Assembly: GCF_007000325.2 (NCBI RefSeq)
Contig: NZ_CP117268.1
Coordinates: 1,116,001 to 1,180,000 of the forward strand
Source of the DNA: Rhizobium rhododendri
GTDB lineage: Bacteria; Pseudomonadota; Alphaproteobacteria; Rhizobiales; Rhizobiaceae
Reading direction: 5' to 3'
DNA: 64,000 nt
The position numbers and the translations under genes were made by a program. Positions 46,159 through 55,518 of the stretch are shown here, piece after piece; the stretch's first letter is position 1, and every line of letters begins with the position of its first letter. The notes below the pieces were generated by a model. That model worked only from the letters and a program-made list of their open reading frames with translations, was not told the origin of the DNA and ran no database searches.

Positions 46159-47058
46159 TTGATCTTCCCCGAGCAACTTGATCATCTGCCCGACAGAAAA
46201 CGCCGCGAGCTGTCTCAGGTCGTGAAGATCATATTTGAGGAGTTCGAGGACGCCCAGAAGACCAAGCTTTCCGAAAAAGCTCGGGCTGGACGGATCCTGA
46301 AGCTGATCCTGTTTGGCTCCTATGCCCGTGGTGACTGGGTGGAAGATCACGACAGTGGTTATCGCTCCGACTACGACCTTCTGGCCATCGTCAACACCAA
46401 CAGATTTGCTGAGGAAAACGAGGTCTGGCTTAAGATAGACGAATACCTCACACAGGAATTCACCGTTACACAGCGCCTCCAGACTCCGGCTAAAGTCATC
46501 GTTCATAGCTTGCCGGACGTGAATGATAAACTTGCCCGTGGCCTGCCCTTCTTTGTCGACATCGCCCGTGATGGCATCATGCTATACGAAGCCCCGGGGC
46601 ATCCGCTAACCGAGCCCAAGCCACTGACGCCGGAGGCCGAGCAGCAAGAGGCGCAACAACATTTCGATCAGTGGTTTCCGTTAGCAGTCGATGCATTCGC
46701 TTTCGCGGAATTTGGAATTTCAAGCCAAAGATGGCGCGATGCCGCGTTCATGCTGCACCAAGCATCTGAACGGCTTTACCATTGCGTCCTTCTCGTCCTG
46801 ACCCTCTACAGCCCGAAATCGCACCGCCTTGGCATGCTCAGAACCCATGCGGAGCGCATCGATCCACGCCTAATTGAGGCTTGGCCTCGCGACACAAAGT
46901 TTGCAACGCGATCCTTCACCCGCCTCGACCGTGCCTATGTTGATGCCCGATATTCAGCGCACTATGAGATCACCAAAGAAGAGCTTGATTGGCTTGTCGG
47001 CCGGATCAAGCAGCTTCAGGAGATCGTCGCACAGATCTGCGCCGAAAGGCTTAAGTGA
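46159..47058 (+). CDS. fused MNT nucleotidyltransferase-HEPN protein (copy B)
   Basis: A 299-residue protein from TTG 46159, the same position as the start of copy A; the frame is open from 46081. It keeps LFGSYARGDW and YRSDYDLLAIV (nucleotidyltransferase) and the HEPN part with RLGMLRTH. Most of the chain is nearly identical to copy A, but residues about 172-208 (VDAFAFAEFGISSQRWRDAA) are unrelated or highly diverged. Both copies are intact, which suggests that loss is disfavoured or that both are functional. Predicted to be a self-modifying toxin-antitoxin fusion or a related adenylyltransferase. Confidence 0.85.
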   Translation: MIFPEQLDHLPDRKRRELSQVVKIIFEEFEDAQKTKLSEKARAGRILKLILFGSYARGDWVEDHDSGYRSDYDLLAIVNTNRFAEENEVWLKIDEYLTQEFTVTQRLQTPAKVIVHSLPDVNDKLARGLPFFVDIARDGIMLYEAPGHPLTEPKPLTPEAEQQEAQQHFDQWFPLAVDAFAFAEFGISSQRWRDAAFMLHQASERLYHCVLLVLTLYSPKSHRLGMLRTHAERIDPRLIEAWPRDTKFATRSFTRLDRAYVDARYSAHYEITKEELDWLVGRIKQLQEIVAQICAERLK

Positions 47059-47534
47059 GGGTCTGAACTTGAATTACGATTTGACGGCTCTAGGCAGCGT
47101 GTTGTCGGGCAGACAGAAAACATTCCGAATTACACTGCAAAACTGAGTCCCGCACCTGTCGCTGCCGCGGACCTTCCTGTCACCGTTTTGAGTTATATTG
47201 TCGAAACGGGCTCACGGTTGTCCATTTGCTTTAGGACTTCGCTATGCCTGGCTTGGGGCTCCCAAAGAAACCTGGCCGCGCCGGCTGTGCGCTGGTCGAG
47301 CTCCATCGTGCTCCACGCTGATTTGCTCGGGACACTATGGCCAACGCTGGTGGACGATTTTTACACCATCGTTCTTCAGTGGCGTTCTGTGCCCGAAGTT
47401 TGGCGCGCAAGATTGGCGAGCTGGTTGACCGAAGCTTGGCAGATACGGGCAATTCGATGCATCATCATTTGACCGAGTTGTCCAGGTTGGCAAAGTTGCC
47501 TGCCTCTCCCATCTTGTGATCAGGAGATGATGAA

Positions 47535-48239
47535 ATGGTCCAGAGAGCACCCCCGCGCAGGCGCAATAAACCCGACGCCGGCCCAGACGGCATGATGACG
47601 ATGTTTGTGCTGAAAACTAATCCTTTCGCTGGTGTCGACGGTTTTTCGCTGCCCTCCGGTGCACGGGTGGCAGTGGTCACGTCGAAGCCTGCGGCTGCCA
47701 GATCGGTCGCGCGCCGCCTGGCCGAGCGCATCCAGAGCGATGGATTCCTCGTTCGCATGGCCCAAGCGGAAACTGGTAACCAGGAAACACCGCGAACAGA
47801 TGCAAAATCTGAGATCGACAGAGACGCTTTCAAGCCTGACGCTCGTAGCAAGGCAATCCTTCAGGGCATCCGCATCGCGCAGTCCGATCTGAAAGCCGCT
47901 GGCGGAGCCTATGACCTTGACGAAGTTCAGGCGCTTCTCAACGGCATCACGCGCCAGGCGGTGGACAAGAGGGTTCAGGAAGGCAGCTTACTGGCGGTGC
48001 CGGGACCCAGCAACCGGCGCCGCTATCCCACCTTGCAATTTGATCGGTCTGGGGTCTTGATCGACGGTCTGAAGGAAGTTCAAGCGGTATTGCCGGTCGA
48101 AAGCTCTTGGGGCGTGTTGAACTTTCTGGCAAGGGAAGACGACAGGCTGAGCGGAAGACGACCGATCGACGTATTGCGTGAAGGCAACATCGCCCTCGTC
48201 GTCGATGCGGCGCGCAGATTTGGAGAACAGGGCGCTTGA
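47535..48239 (+). CDS. Xre/MbcA/ParS-type antitoxin of RES toxin
   Basis: A 234-residue protein with ribosome site AGGAG before ATG 47535. The C-terminal 125 residues match the Xre/MbcA/ParS toxin-binding family: DEVQALLNGITRQAVDKRVQ (helix-turn-helix-like), GPSNRRRYPTLQFDRSG and LAREDDRLSGRRPIDVLREG. The first 100 residues are a variable extension. In RES-Xre pairs this protein neutralises an NAD+-degrading RES toxin. The stop TGA overlaps the TTG start of the RES gene. Copy A has lost this gene. With no functional RES in the window it may be orphaned or kept for anti-addiction. Confidence 0.85.
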   Translation: MVQRAPPRRRNKPDAGPDGMMTMFVLKTNPFAGVDGFSLPSGARVAVVTSKPAAARSVARRLAERIQSDGFLVRMAQAETGNQETPRTDAKSEIDRDAFKPDARSKAILQGIRIAQSDLKAAGGAYDLDEVQALLNGITRQAVDKRVQEGSLLAVPGPSNRRRYPTLQFDRSGVLIDGLKEVQAVLPVESSWGVLNFLAREDDRLSGRRPIDVLREGNIALVVDAARRFGEQGA

Positions 48240-48822
48240 GCCCTCCTCTGCCACCTGCGGATTTTCAGAGCCGCAAACTCCAGATCGTATCGATCGCTGT
48301 CAGATCGGAGATGCATCGGTTCTACACATCGACATTCGAACCAGTTTATTTCGATAGATCCGATTTGGGCTGTTTTAACGCCCCAGACGGATCCTATGGC
48401 GTTCTTTACACGGCTAAAAAGATCGAGGGTGCCTTTGCCAAGACATTTCTCCGGACGCCTGGCAACACGCTGATCGACATCGGGTTTCTCAAAAGAAAAG
48501 CTATGTGCGTCTGTCCGCGACACGGGACCTGCGCATGGTCAATCTCACCGGTCAGGGACTTGCTGTAGCCGGTGCAACCGCGGAGGTTCCCCATTCGGGC
48601 CTGCCCTATCTGGCGCCGCAGGCATGGTCCCGGGCGATATTCGATCACGGTGAAAATGTCGACGGTATCGCTTATCACGCACGTCACGACGATACGCAGG
48701 TGTGCTATGCGATATTCGACCGCGCCGGCCTGGCGCTCAGCGAGACGGCGCGCGAACTCCATCTCGATGCGGACTGGTTTTGGCGTATTGCGGAGGAATA
48801 TGGCTCGGGACTCTCGCCTTAG
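48236..48822 (+). pseudogene. RES domain toxin, frameshifted (copy B)
   Basis: From TTG 48236 the frame gives LPPADFQSRKLQIVSIAV, FEPVYFDRSDLGCFNAPDG, YGVLYTAKKIEGAFAKTFLR and GFLKRKA, then leaves the family. The remaining part (LSATRDLRMVNLTGQGLAV, QAWSRAIFDH, VDGIAYHARHDD, ending FWRIAEEYGSGLSP) is in another frame. One missing base near 48500 explains the break. RES toxins use conserved Arg, Tyr and Glu residues to degrade NAD+. Without the frameshift the protein would be about 195 residues, normal for RES. Confidence 0.88.
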
Positions 48823-48837
48823 ATGGCACCGCTGACA

Positions 48838-48878
48838 CGATGCCGGCGACAAGCTTGCCGACGCGTTCGCGGCCAATA
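48838..48878 (+). repeat. 41-base direct repeat, second member
   Basis: One mismatch to 45871-45911. It lies between the end of the RES gene and the vapC stump. Confidence 0.7.
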
Positions 48879-48880
48879 AC

Positions 48881-49036
48881 CTAATGGCACTTGCCAAGCG
48901 AAGCGGCCGGGGACTTGCATCCATGGACGGTCTGATCGCAGCCACCGCCGTGGCTCGGAATTTGACGCTTGCGACACGCAATACAAAGGATTTCGAAGGC
49001 TTCGCAATAGACATCGTGGACCCATGGGCGACCTGA
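48881..49036 (+). pseudogene. vapC C-terminal stump (copy B)
   Basis: Reads LMALAKRSGRGLASMDGLIA and TRNTKDFEG and ends DPWAT with TGA; nearly identical to the last 51 residues of VapC at 41549-41971. The N-terminal half with the first catalytic Asp, and all of vapB, are absent. Confidence 0.9.
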
Positions 49037-49072
49037 CTGGGCCTCCGCATGGGTTTTGAAAGGATACTGCGG

Positions 49073-49718
49073 ATGCTTTCCTACCGCTTGCTCAAAGAAC
49101 CACGCCGGCATCCTGTTGATCGGGGACTACACGTCCCTCACCTGGCTGCATGAAGTCGTTCACGATGTGAACGATCGCTCGCCCCTTGTGAATGACAAGG
49201 AAGGCTCCTTCCTCGGGTTGGCGTATGATGTGCGGAAAGCATATGTGCGGCAGCGCGAAATTCTTCAACCACCAAAACATTTGGAGGAAATCGGCGTCCG
49301 CTATGGTGTCCAGATCCTTTGGCCTGTTCTTATGTTGCAGCAGCGGCTGCTGAGGCAATCTCTCGCGTTGCTCGATCATAAGGCCAAGACACAAGCCATC
49401 GCTTATGCCTTGGAGGCGGTCATCGAAGAGGGATTGCGCGCGGATTTTGGAGCGCAGGCGGGGCTTAACATCGATCTTTAGCAGCGCCTCGACCCCGCTC
49501 AGCCTGAAGTGTTCGACATGATGGACAGTCGAGGAGGTCTCTATTGCTCATGGACGAAAACGCAAAGGAAGTCCGGCTTTGCGCAACTTCTCGCAAGTTT
49601 CGACCCGTTGCATGAGCGCTTTTACCCCATGCGCTTGAATAACGGCGATAAAAACCTGATCTCTCCAGCGGAATTCGCCGTCTGGGAAAATGCAGAGTGG
49701 CCTGATCCGCGCTGGTAG
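49073..49718 (+). pseudogene. unknown protein, frameshift and stop (copy B)
   Basis: Counterpart of 43346-43996. One extra base near 49095 shifts the frame at the tenth codon, and a TAG at 49480 interrupts the C-terminal third (where copy A has Trp). The last part reads SRGGLYCSWTKTQRKSGF to WENAEWPDPRW without stop, proving that the gene runs to 49718. So both copies are disrupted, at different sites. Confidence 0.75.
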
Positions 49719-50117
49719 AACGCCGACATTTCATTGGGGGTCCAAGCGGATAGGTCCCCTCCCTTGATTGAGGGTGAAACCGTAAGGTGAGGTCTCGGAA
49801 GTGCGATTTAGAATTGCGCTTTAGATGGAAATCGATAGCTGAAAGCACCAGCCGGACTTGGAAACGGGACGAGCAATCGAATGTCCTCGATTGGCCCTCC
49901 AGTTCCAAGGGACTGATGCAGGCAACTCCGGACGGGCCATGGCCCGACACAAGCGTCAAATCACCGATCCTGTTGGAGGGCTTGCGACCGGGCGGCGGTC
50001 ACGCTTCGACCGTTCAAGGACCGAGGGCGTGGACCGCGTCGCCAACGAAAGGGCAAACGCTTGAACCCGGGAACAGAAGATGGGCATCGATTTTCAAAGA
50101 CGCCCTACCCCATCGTA

Positions 50118-50546
50118 TCAGGCCACCTTCTGTCGACGTCTCTGCCCAAGACCACTTTCCTTGGCCAAACGCGAACGTGCGTCTGCATAAGCCGGTGCAA
50201 CCATGGGATATTCGCTCGAAAGCTCCCATTTCTCGCGATATTCATCGGGTTGAAGGGAGTGACTGGTCATCAAATGGCGCTTCAGCGACTTGAAGCTAAG
50301 CCCACATTCCAGGCACGTCAATTGATCGTCCTGGAGAGATTTGCGGACCGAAATGGCCGGCTTCTGCTTTTCGGCAGCCACTTCAGCGGGAGGTATCGAG
50401 CTCGAAAACAAAGCCGCGTGGACGTCGGCGATGAGGGAGCCCAAATCGCTCATAGGAACGACATGATTACTCACGTAGGCCGATACGATGTCTGAGGTCA
50501 ATTCAACGAGTAAGTCCTCGCTGGCAGCGTTTGCTAGATTTTCCAT
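50118..50546 (-). CDS. MucR/Ros family transcriptional regulator
   Basis: A 142-residue regulator (start at MENLAN, 50546; an ATG seven codons earlier at 50567 is also open). It shows the family pattern: [40 protein letters not shown], a Ros-type zinc finger C-X2-C-X9-H-X4-H ([19 protein letters not shown]), and [20 protein letters not shown]. MucR/Ros proteins regulate exopolysaccharide, motility and virulence genes in rhizobia. The first His of the usual His-His pair is Ser, but the second, which binds zinc, is present. It is convergent to the broken unknown gene. Confidence 0.9.
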   Translation of the reverse strand: MENLANAASEDLLVELTSDIVSAYVSNHVVPMSDLGSLIADVHAALFSSSIPPAEVAAEKQKPAISVRKSLQDDQLTCLECGLSFKSLKRHLMTSHSLQPDEYREKWELSSEYPMVAPAYADARSRLAKESGLGQRRRQKVA

Positions 50547-50577
50547 CCGTCCGATCTCTATTTTCAATATCGCCGCT

Positions 50578-51161
50578 TTGATCAGCCAGCGAAATAAAAG
50601 TATGTGTAGTCTCTTTCATATAAACAACAGAAACGCAACTTTGATAGTGGAGGAAATTAGGTTTAATAGCCCTGTTCGAGATGGTAACGGGCTTCGGAGA
50701 AAGTATACTTGGCTCCAAATCCGCGCTGATGTTGCACCGCGCCGCCGTTACATACCTTTGCGTGCCGTGCCGTGCCATTCGCCGGCAATGCCGACAGCTC
50801 CGGGCCTATGGGGTTTGCGATCTACAAGATCAGCACGTTTGCTTCATTACCCACCATCGCGTCGCGAATTATTCGATGTACGCTGCCTATTGAGCCTGAC
50901 CGTCCGACGATATCCTTCGACGGTCACTCCCTGCGCGACCTACGTCGTCCGGCTCGACGTTGAAGAACAGAGACGCCGATGAAGGCAAAGGCAGCGGGCA
51001 AGCAAGCAAGGGCTCGACGGGTCCGGCGGCACCTGCATGTCACCTGCATGTCACCTGGAGATGCCTTCGGCGGCCGTCCGGTCGCGCGACGCTGTTCTGG
51101 CGACCGATCGTGATAGGGTACGACCCACATCTGATCTGAAGATCCTTAATCGGAGTTTCCC
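50578..51161. other. intergenic, no gene
   Basis: No supported gene. Open frames here have poor codon use. A tandem CACCTGCATGT lies near 51031-51052. A GGAG ribosome site at the right end serves the SDR gene. Confidence 0.35.
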
Positions 51162-51932
51162 ATGCGCCGCATCTTCATCACCGGTTCTTCTGATGGCCTC
51201 GGCCTTGCTGCTGCCAGTTCGCTCCTGGAACAAGGCCACGAGGTCGTCCTTCACGCCCGGACCAGGGAAAGGGCCTCCACATTGGGATGCATCGCATCCC
51301 GTGCATTGGCTGTCGTCATCGGCGATCTCACGAGCGCAGTCGAGACCCGCAAACTTGCCGATCAGGTGAACGCGATCGGCCGAATGGATGCGGTCATTCA
51401 CAATGCTGGGGTCTATGCCGAACCCCAGCGTGGCAATACCCCCGAAGGTCATGCACGGACGCTGGCCATCAACACGCTGGCACCCTATATTCTGACAGCC
51501 CTCATCGATCGCCCGGACCGTCTGGTCTATCTCAGCAGCGGGCTGCACCAAGGTGGTGGGGGCTCTCTTGAGGACATCGATTGGACGGCAAGACAGTGGA
51601 GTCCATCTCAAGCCTACGCGGAAACCAAACTGCACATCGCCGCATTGGCCGCAGCGATCGGCCGCCACTGGCCGCAGGTGTTGAGCAATTCCGTCGATCC
51701 GGGCTGGGTGGCAACCAAAATGGGTGGAGCCGGAGCACCAGGCAACCTCAAGACCGGGCAGGAAACCCAAAGCTGGCTTGCGGCGAGCGATGATTCATCC
51801 GCCAAGGTCAGCGGCTTCTACTGGCATCATCGCCAGCAACGACAGCCGAGTGCCGAGGTAACCGACATAGGCTTTCAAGACCAGCTGGTTGCCAAGTTGG
51901 AAGAACTGACCGGTGTGGGCCTCTTCGGGTAG
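51162..51932 (+). CDS. short-chain dehydrogenase/reductase
   Basis: A 256-residue classical SDR with NAD(P) loop IFITGSSDGLGLAAASSLLE, HNAGVYAEP, VYLSSGLHQ and catalytic YAETK. The Arg in HART after the second strand suggests NADP. Substrate unknown. It stands alone, with MscS 230 bases downstream. A degraded relative of its second half lies at 62862-63110. Confidence 0.88.
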   Translation: MRRIFITGSSDGLGLAAASSLLEQGHEVVLHARTRERASTLGCIASRALAVVIGDLTSAVETRKLADQVNAIGRMDAVIHNAGVYAEPQRGNTPEGHARTLAINTLAPYILTALIDRPDRLVYLSSGLHQGGGGSLEDIDWTARQWSPSQAYAETKLHIAALAAAIGRHWPQVLSNSVDPGWVATKMGGAGAPGNLKTGQETQSWLAASDDSSAKVSGFYWHHRQQRQPSAEVTDIGFQDQLVAKLEELTGVGLFG

Positions 51933-52162
51933 CACATTGAGAAGCGCTCGATGACGACACCGATCGGGTTGATCGGGCAGCGGGTGGGCCAGCCGACATT
52001 GCCGAGACTGTGTAATTCTGCCGCGACATTGGTCTTCGACATCGTTCACACCAGATTGTCTCTCGCTGTCGAACGTCTCGGGACAAGAGCTATCGGACGT
52101 CTGTAATTGGAACCAAGCTTTGCCATGCCGGTTTTGTGCAGACCGGAAACCGAGAACCAGAC

Positions 52163-52972
52163 ATGAATCCCCAGCCTGACAACATACTCGTCGCGACACG
52201 AACCGCCTTCAGCCAACTCGCTGCGCTCGCGGTGCAATACTCCTTCTCAATCGTCGGTGCCATCGTCCTGCTGGTGATCGGCTGGATCCTTTCGGGAGTG
52301 ATCAGCCGATGGGTCTACAAGGGAATGTCGCGCATCCATGGCATTGACGAGACCCTGGCCCGCTTCTTCCAGAGCGTCGTCCACTACGGACTGCTGGTGC
52401 TCGTCTTCGTGGCCGTCCTCGGTCAGTTCGGCGTCCAGACGACTTCGCTCCTTGCCGCCTTGGGCGCTGCGGGCCTGGCGATTGGCCTTGCCCTGCAGGG
52501 CACCCTTCAGAATATCGCGGCCGGAATTATGCTTCTCGTTCTCCGCCCTCTCCGGGTCGGCGAATACATCGAAACAGGCAGCGTCAAAGGCTTCATCGTC
52601 GAGATCGGGCTGTTTGCAACCGAGATGAAAACGGTCGACGGTCTGTACCTGATGGCCCCGAACTCGACGCTGTGGAATACGCCGATCACCAACCACAGCA
52701 GAGAACGCGAGCGCCGCCAGGAGCTTTCGGTGGCGATCGGCAACGATGTGGATGCCGCAGCGGTCAAACGGACCATCATCGGCATCGTGACCTCAGACAA
52801 ACGCGTCAAAGCGAACCCGCCTCCCCGTGTCTTCTCGGATGACCTTACCGCCGACAAGACCGTCTTGACGCTCCAGTACTGGGCGACGACATCACAGTGG
52901 TCGGAAACCCGTCACGACATGATCGATGCATTGAAGGACGGACTGAAGGCGCAAGGGATTGCCATTCGATAA
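52163..52972 (+). CDS. mscS: small-conductance mechanosensitive channel
   Basis: A 269-residue MscS protein. Three hydrophobic helices: FSIVGAIVLLVIGWILSGVI, GLLVLVFVAVLGQFG and the pore helix SLLAALGAAGLAIGLALQG, with the Ala/Gly packing typical of TM3. Then the beta domain (RPLRVGEYIE, APNSTLWNTPITNHS) and the alpha/beta C-terminal part. The open frame starts at 52136, but ATG 52163 gives the usual N-terminus. It opens on hypo-osmotic stress and releases small solutes. Size is close to the E. coli protein (286). Confidence 0.92.
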   Translation: MNPQPDNILVATRTAFSQLAALAVQYSFSIVGAIVLLVIGWILSGVISRWVYKGMSRIHGIDETLARFFQSVVHYGLLVLVFVAVLGQFGVQTTSLLAALGAAGLAIGLALQGTLQNIAAGIMLLVLRPLRVGEYIETGSVKGFIVEIGLFATEMKTVDGLYLMAPNSTLWNTPITNHSRERERRQELSVAIGNDVDAAAVKRTIIGIVTSDKRVKANPPPRVFSDDLTADKTVLTLQYWATTSQWSETRHDMIDALKDGLKAQGIAIR

Positions 52973-53349
52973 GGACGACGCCGTATTGGCCCCTCCCGGA
53001 CATGCGAAATGTTGGACTCGCGCGGGTAAGTGGCCTTTTTAGCGAGGGACAGACGCGCCTATATCGACGGCATGGGCACCTCACCGTCTCAACGGTCAAG
53101 GAAGCGGAGACGTCGCGTAGTTTGGGGCTTGACGCTCCATTCTGCATTGAGATCTCCGCCCACCACTAGGATCGCGATCGAAGGTGAAGCTATACACTTC
53201 AGCACCTGAGGTAGGACAGGGATCTAAGAGACAGCGCGTGCTCGATGGCGCTCTGGATCATTCGCACGCATCCGAACGACCCTCAAATGACACGGCCGCC
53301 TATCAACCGACGAGATGGGTGTAGTCCTCAACGCCCTCGCTTCCTGACG
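52973..53349. other. intergenic, no gene
   Basis: No gene or clear element recognised between mscS and the broken helix-turn-helix gene. Confidence 0.35.
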
Positions 53350-53736
53350 TCATGGCCTTCTGTCGGTCATCCACCTCTGGGCGTAAAACCAACCCCCGAA
53401 ACCGAAGGCCCGACCGATTTTCTTCAATGTCTCCAGTGTGGGATTAGCAGTTCCTGCTTCCAGTTATGCAATTTGGCGTCTAGATAGCCCAAGTGCCTTG
53501 GCAAACTCCTCCTGCGTCATCCCGATCCCTTTCCGGATCTCCGCCACGGCGCCGGGCAGCCGCAGATCCCCTGATCGAGCCCGTTCCGCCAGTGTTCGCC
53601 GGTTTTGCAGAACCTCCTCTTTCGTCGGCTTTCTCCATCGGGCCATGAGTTGTCCTTTGCAATCAGTCGCAGCCGCAAGGGTGCCGTCTGCGATCCCAAT
53701 GCAGTGCTCGATCGTATAGTCCCGAATGTCCGGCAC
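53350..53736 (-). pseudogene. XRE/HigA-like antitoxin, nonsense mutation
   Basis: The frame has LPGAVAEIRKGIGMTQEEFA and KALGLSRRQIA, a helix-turn-helix of XRE antitoxins, then TAA at 53464-53466. The same frame continues as LEAGTANPTLETLKKIGRAF, exactly the expected end of such proteins, where relatives have Lys in place of the stop. A single AAA to TAA change therefore truncates it inside the DNA-binding domain. The real start may be the internal MARWRKPTKEE. Part of a partner may lie upstream on the same strand, but nothing recognisable remains. Confidence 0.7.
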
Positions 53737-54255
53737 CGGCCCATATCCTTCGCCACGGCCGGAGCCAGGTGCAGGTGTCTGGCAAACGCGCCAAGCCTGG
53801 CTGCCAGTGCTTTCTGCTCGACAAATCAGGCATCAGTTTGCCGTCCAAGAGTGCCATAGTCACGGCGTAATATTACCGGGCATCAAAGTGGGTTTCCAGC
53901 GTTAAGCACGTCTATTGACCCTTTCAATGGTGCAGATGATGCAACTTATCACGATATTCAACCCCTCAAAGTGGGTTGAATAACTGCCATTGGTAAAGCG
54001 AGCTTTGGACATGCTTGCGTTCTCTTCTCACCCGATTGACCATCGACCGGACGCGTAACGCATGACCCGCCAACGAGCAGCTTCAGGGACCGACGGCACT
54101 CGCACTCCAAGGCCCTTATCGGGGATGTACAGACCAGATGCAGCGGTCAGGGCGTTGATCCTCGACTGGCCGACGCCATAAACGCTGCAGTCCTTTGAGC
54201 CGGGCTACACCTCAATATTTAAATTATGTCGGCGGAGATGCTTGGCGCTGTTGAG
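53737..54255. other. intergenic with unrecognised frames
   Basis: No supported gene. A minus-strand frame near 53663-53863 (MALLDGKLMPDLS) may be the debris of a toxin partner for the broken XRE gene, but the similarity is too weak to name. Confidence 0.3.
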
Positions 54256-55518
54256 TTAAATGCTCAGGGACACGAGTTTGGCACGGTCTGCGATCAAAGC
54301 CGCTACGCGATTTAACGACACAGGGTCTGCGGCAAGTGGGGACATATCTTCCAATAACCGGGGGATCGCGTCCCCTGTGGCATCAGTCAGTTCTTTCACC
54401 CGACGGCGCACTAAAGGTAAGCTGACACCTGTCTCCTTCGAGAAAGCCTGCCAGCCATCAGCGCCCATGTCAGCAAGCGTCGCGCGTTTGCCGATCCGCA
54501 TAGCCAATTTCGGGGAAAGATCTGGATAGGCCACGGTGGAAAGCAGGTCGTACAGCGGAGCCATCCTAGGTCCAGAATGGTCATAGAGGATCGAGAAATT
54601 CTTACCGTGAGCATCCGCATTTCCGATGACGAGATTGAAAATCGCAGCGTCCAAAAGCTTAGCGATGTCCGTGCCCGGCCGCGCAGAGACCCGACGCAAC
54701 AGCTCGAAGCAATCCTTGAAGGTCGGCCCCCCCTCGCTTGCATACTTTGTTTCAGGTGGCACACCCAGCGCTTGGCAGAAGTCTTCCTGATGGATGCGGA
54801 GAACCACACCGTCGCCATCGTGGTGGCGATCGTATCTTTTGACCAAAAGGAAAGGGCGACCATTCGCGGACCTCGGGTCGACGGGAGCAACGTCGAGCCC
54901 GATTGCGGCAGCAAGCCTCATCGCGAAGGCTTCATTCTCGGTCGTCCCTGGAAAGCGCGCAATCGGTGGCTTCAAGATGTGCGTCGTCGCCTGGCCTGGT
55001 AAGGGAAGTGCGACTTGGCCATCGATTAGAACAACTGGAGCTTTTGATTGGGCGCCCGCGAGCGATAGCCTCAAGCCTTCCTGGCCGGCCAAGAGCGGCC
55101 TCGTCGGAAGTGCGTCCAGTATCCGGACGATTCCGACCTCATCGAGAGCTGCTGTTTGCCGATCGGCAATCAGGCCCCCTCCAATCGGTTCCTGGTCTTC
55201 GGGCAAAAGTTGAAGCGCGCCGGCGACGTCGCCGCCCAAGCGATCAAGAAGGGCGAAGTCGTTGGCAGGTGAAACACCCAACGCCTGCGCCGCAACCAGA
55301 CGCTGGCTTTCCTCTGGCAGTAGGCCGCCAAAAAATGGGCGGCATTCACGGCGAGAGAAACGCTCTGGACGCTTCGGTAGGGAGACAGAAAGCGGAAGTG
55401 CCTTTTCGTCCTCAAGCCAAGCTTCGGCGTAGGCGAAGCCAATGTCGCCGTGCTGATCTTGGGTGAACTGTCCGACAATGCGACCATTCCACCAGACGTT
55501 AAGGACCCTTACCGTCAT
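54256..55518 (-). CDS. hipA: HipA-type toxin kinase (first hipBA locus)
   Basis: A 420-residue HipA. The N-terminal domain (LNVWWNGRIVGQF, AYAEAWLED, FFGGLLPEE) is the coupling domain. GAQSK at 155-159 corresponds to the regulatory loop GAQPK. The kinase core has HILKPPIARFPGTTENEAFA, NADAHGKNFS at 300-309 with catalytic Asp, and YDLLST near 322 with the metal-binding Asp. HipA phosphorylates glutamyl-tRNA synthetase in E. coli and induces dormancy. It overlaps hipB by four bases. No damage seen. Confidence 0.93.
   Translation of the reverse strand: MTVRVLNVWWNGRIVGQFTQDQHGDIGFAYAEAWLEDEKALPLSVSLPKRPERFSRRECRPFFGGLLPEESQRLVAAQALGVSPANDFALLDRLGGDVAGALQLLPEDQEPIGGGLIADRQTAALDEVGIVRILDALPTRPLLAGQEGLRLSLAGAQSKAPVVLIDGQVALPLPGQATTHILKPPIARFPGTTENEAFAMRLAAAIGLDVAPVDPRSANGRPFLLVKRYDRHHDGDGVVLRIHQEDFCQALGVPPETKYASEGGPTFKDCFELLRRVSARPGTDIAKLLDAAIFNLVIGNADAHGKNFSILYDHSGPRMAPLYDLLSTVAYPDLSPKLAMRIGKRATLADMGADGWQAFSKETGVSLPLVRRRVKELTDATGDAIPRLLEDMSPLAADPVSLNRVAALIADRAKLVSLSI

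Larger units (their letters stand above)
45986..50577 (+). repeat. segmental duplication, copy B
   Basis: Collinear with copy A (35743-44832). It holds the MNT-HEPN gene, intact Xre-type antitoxin, frameshifted RES toxin, a vapC stump, the broken unknown gene and an intact MucR/Ros gene. It has no insertion sequences. Relative to copy A it keeps the antitoxin (about 0.75 kb) and lacks vapB and most of vapC (about 0.7 kb). Confidence 0.85.

Noticed and set aside
51031..51060. Tandem CACCTGCATGT repeat as a possible regulatory or CRISPR-like element
   Set aside because: Only about two and a half units, no spacers and no partner genes.
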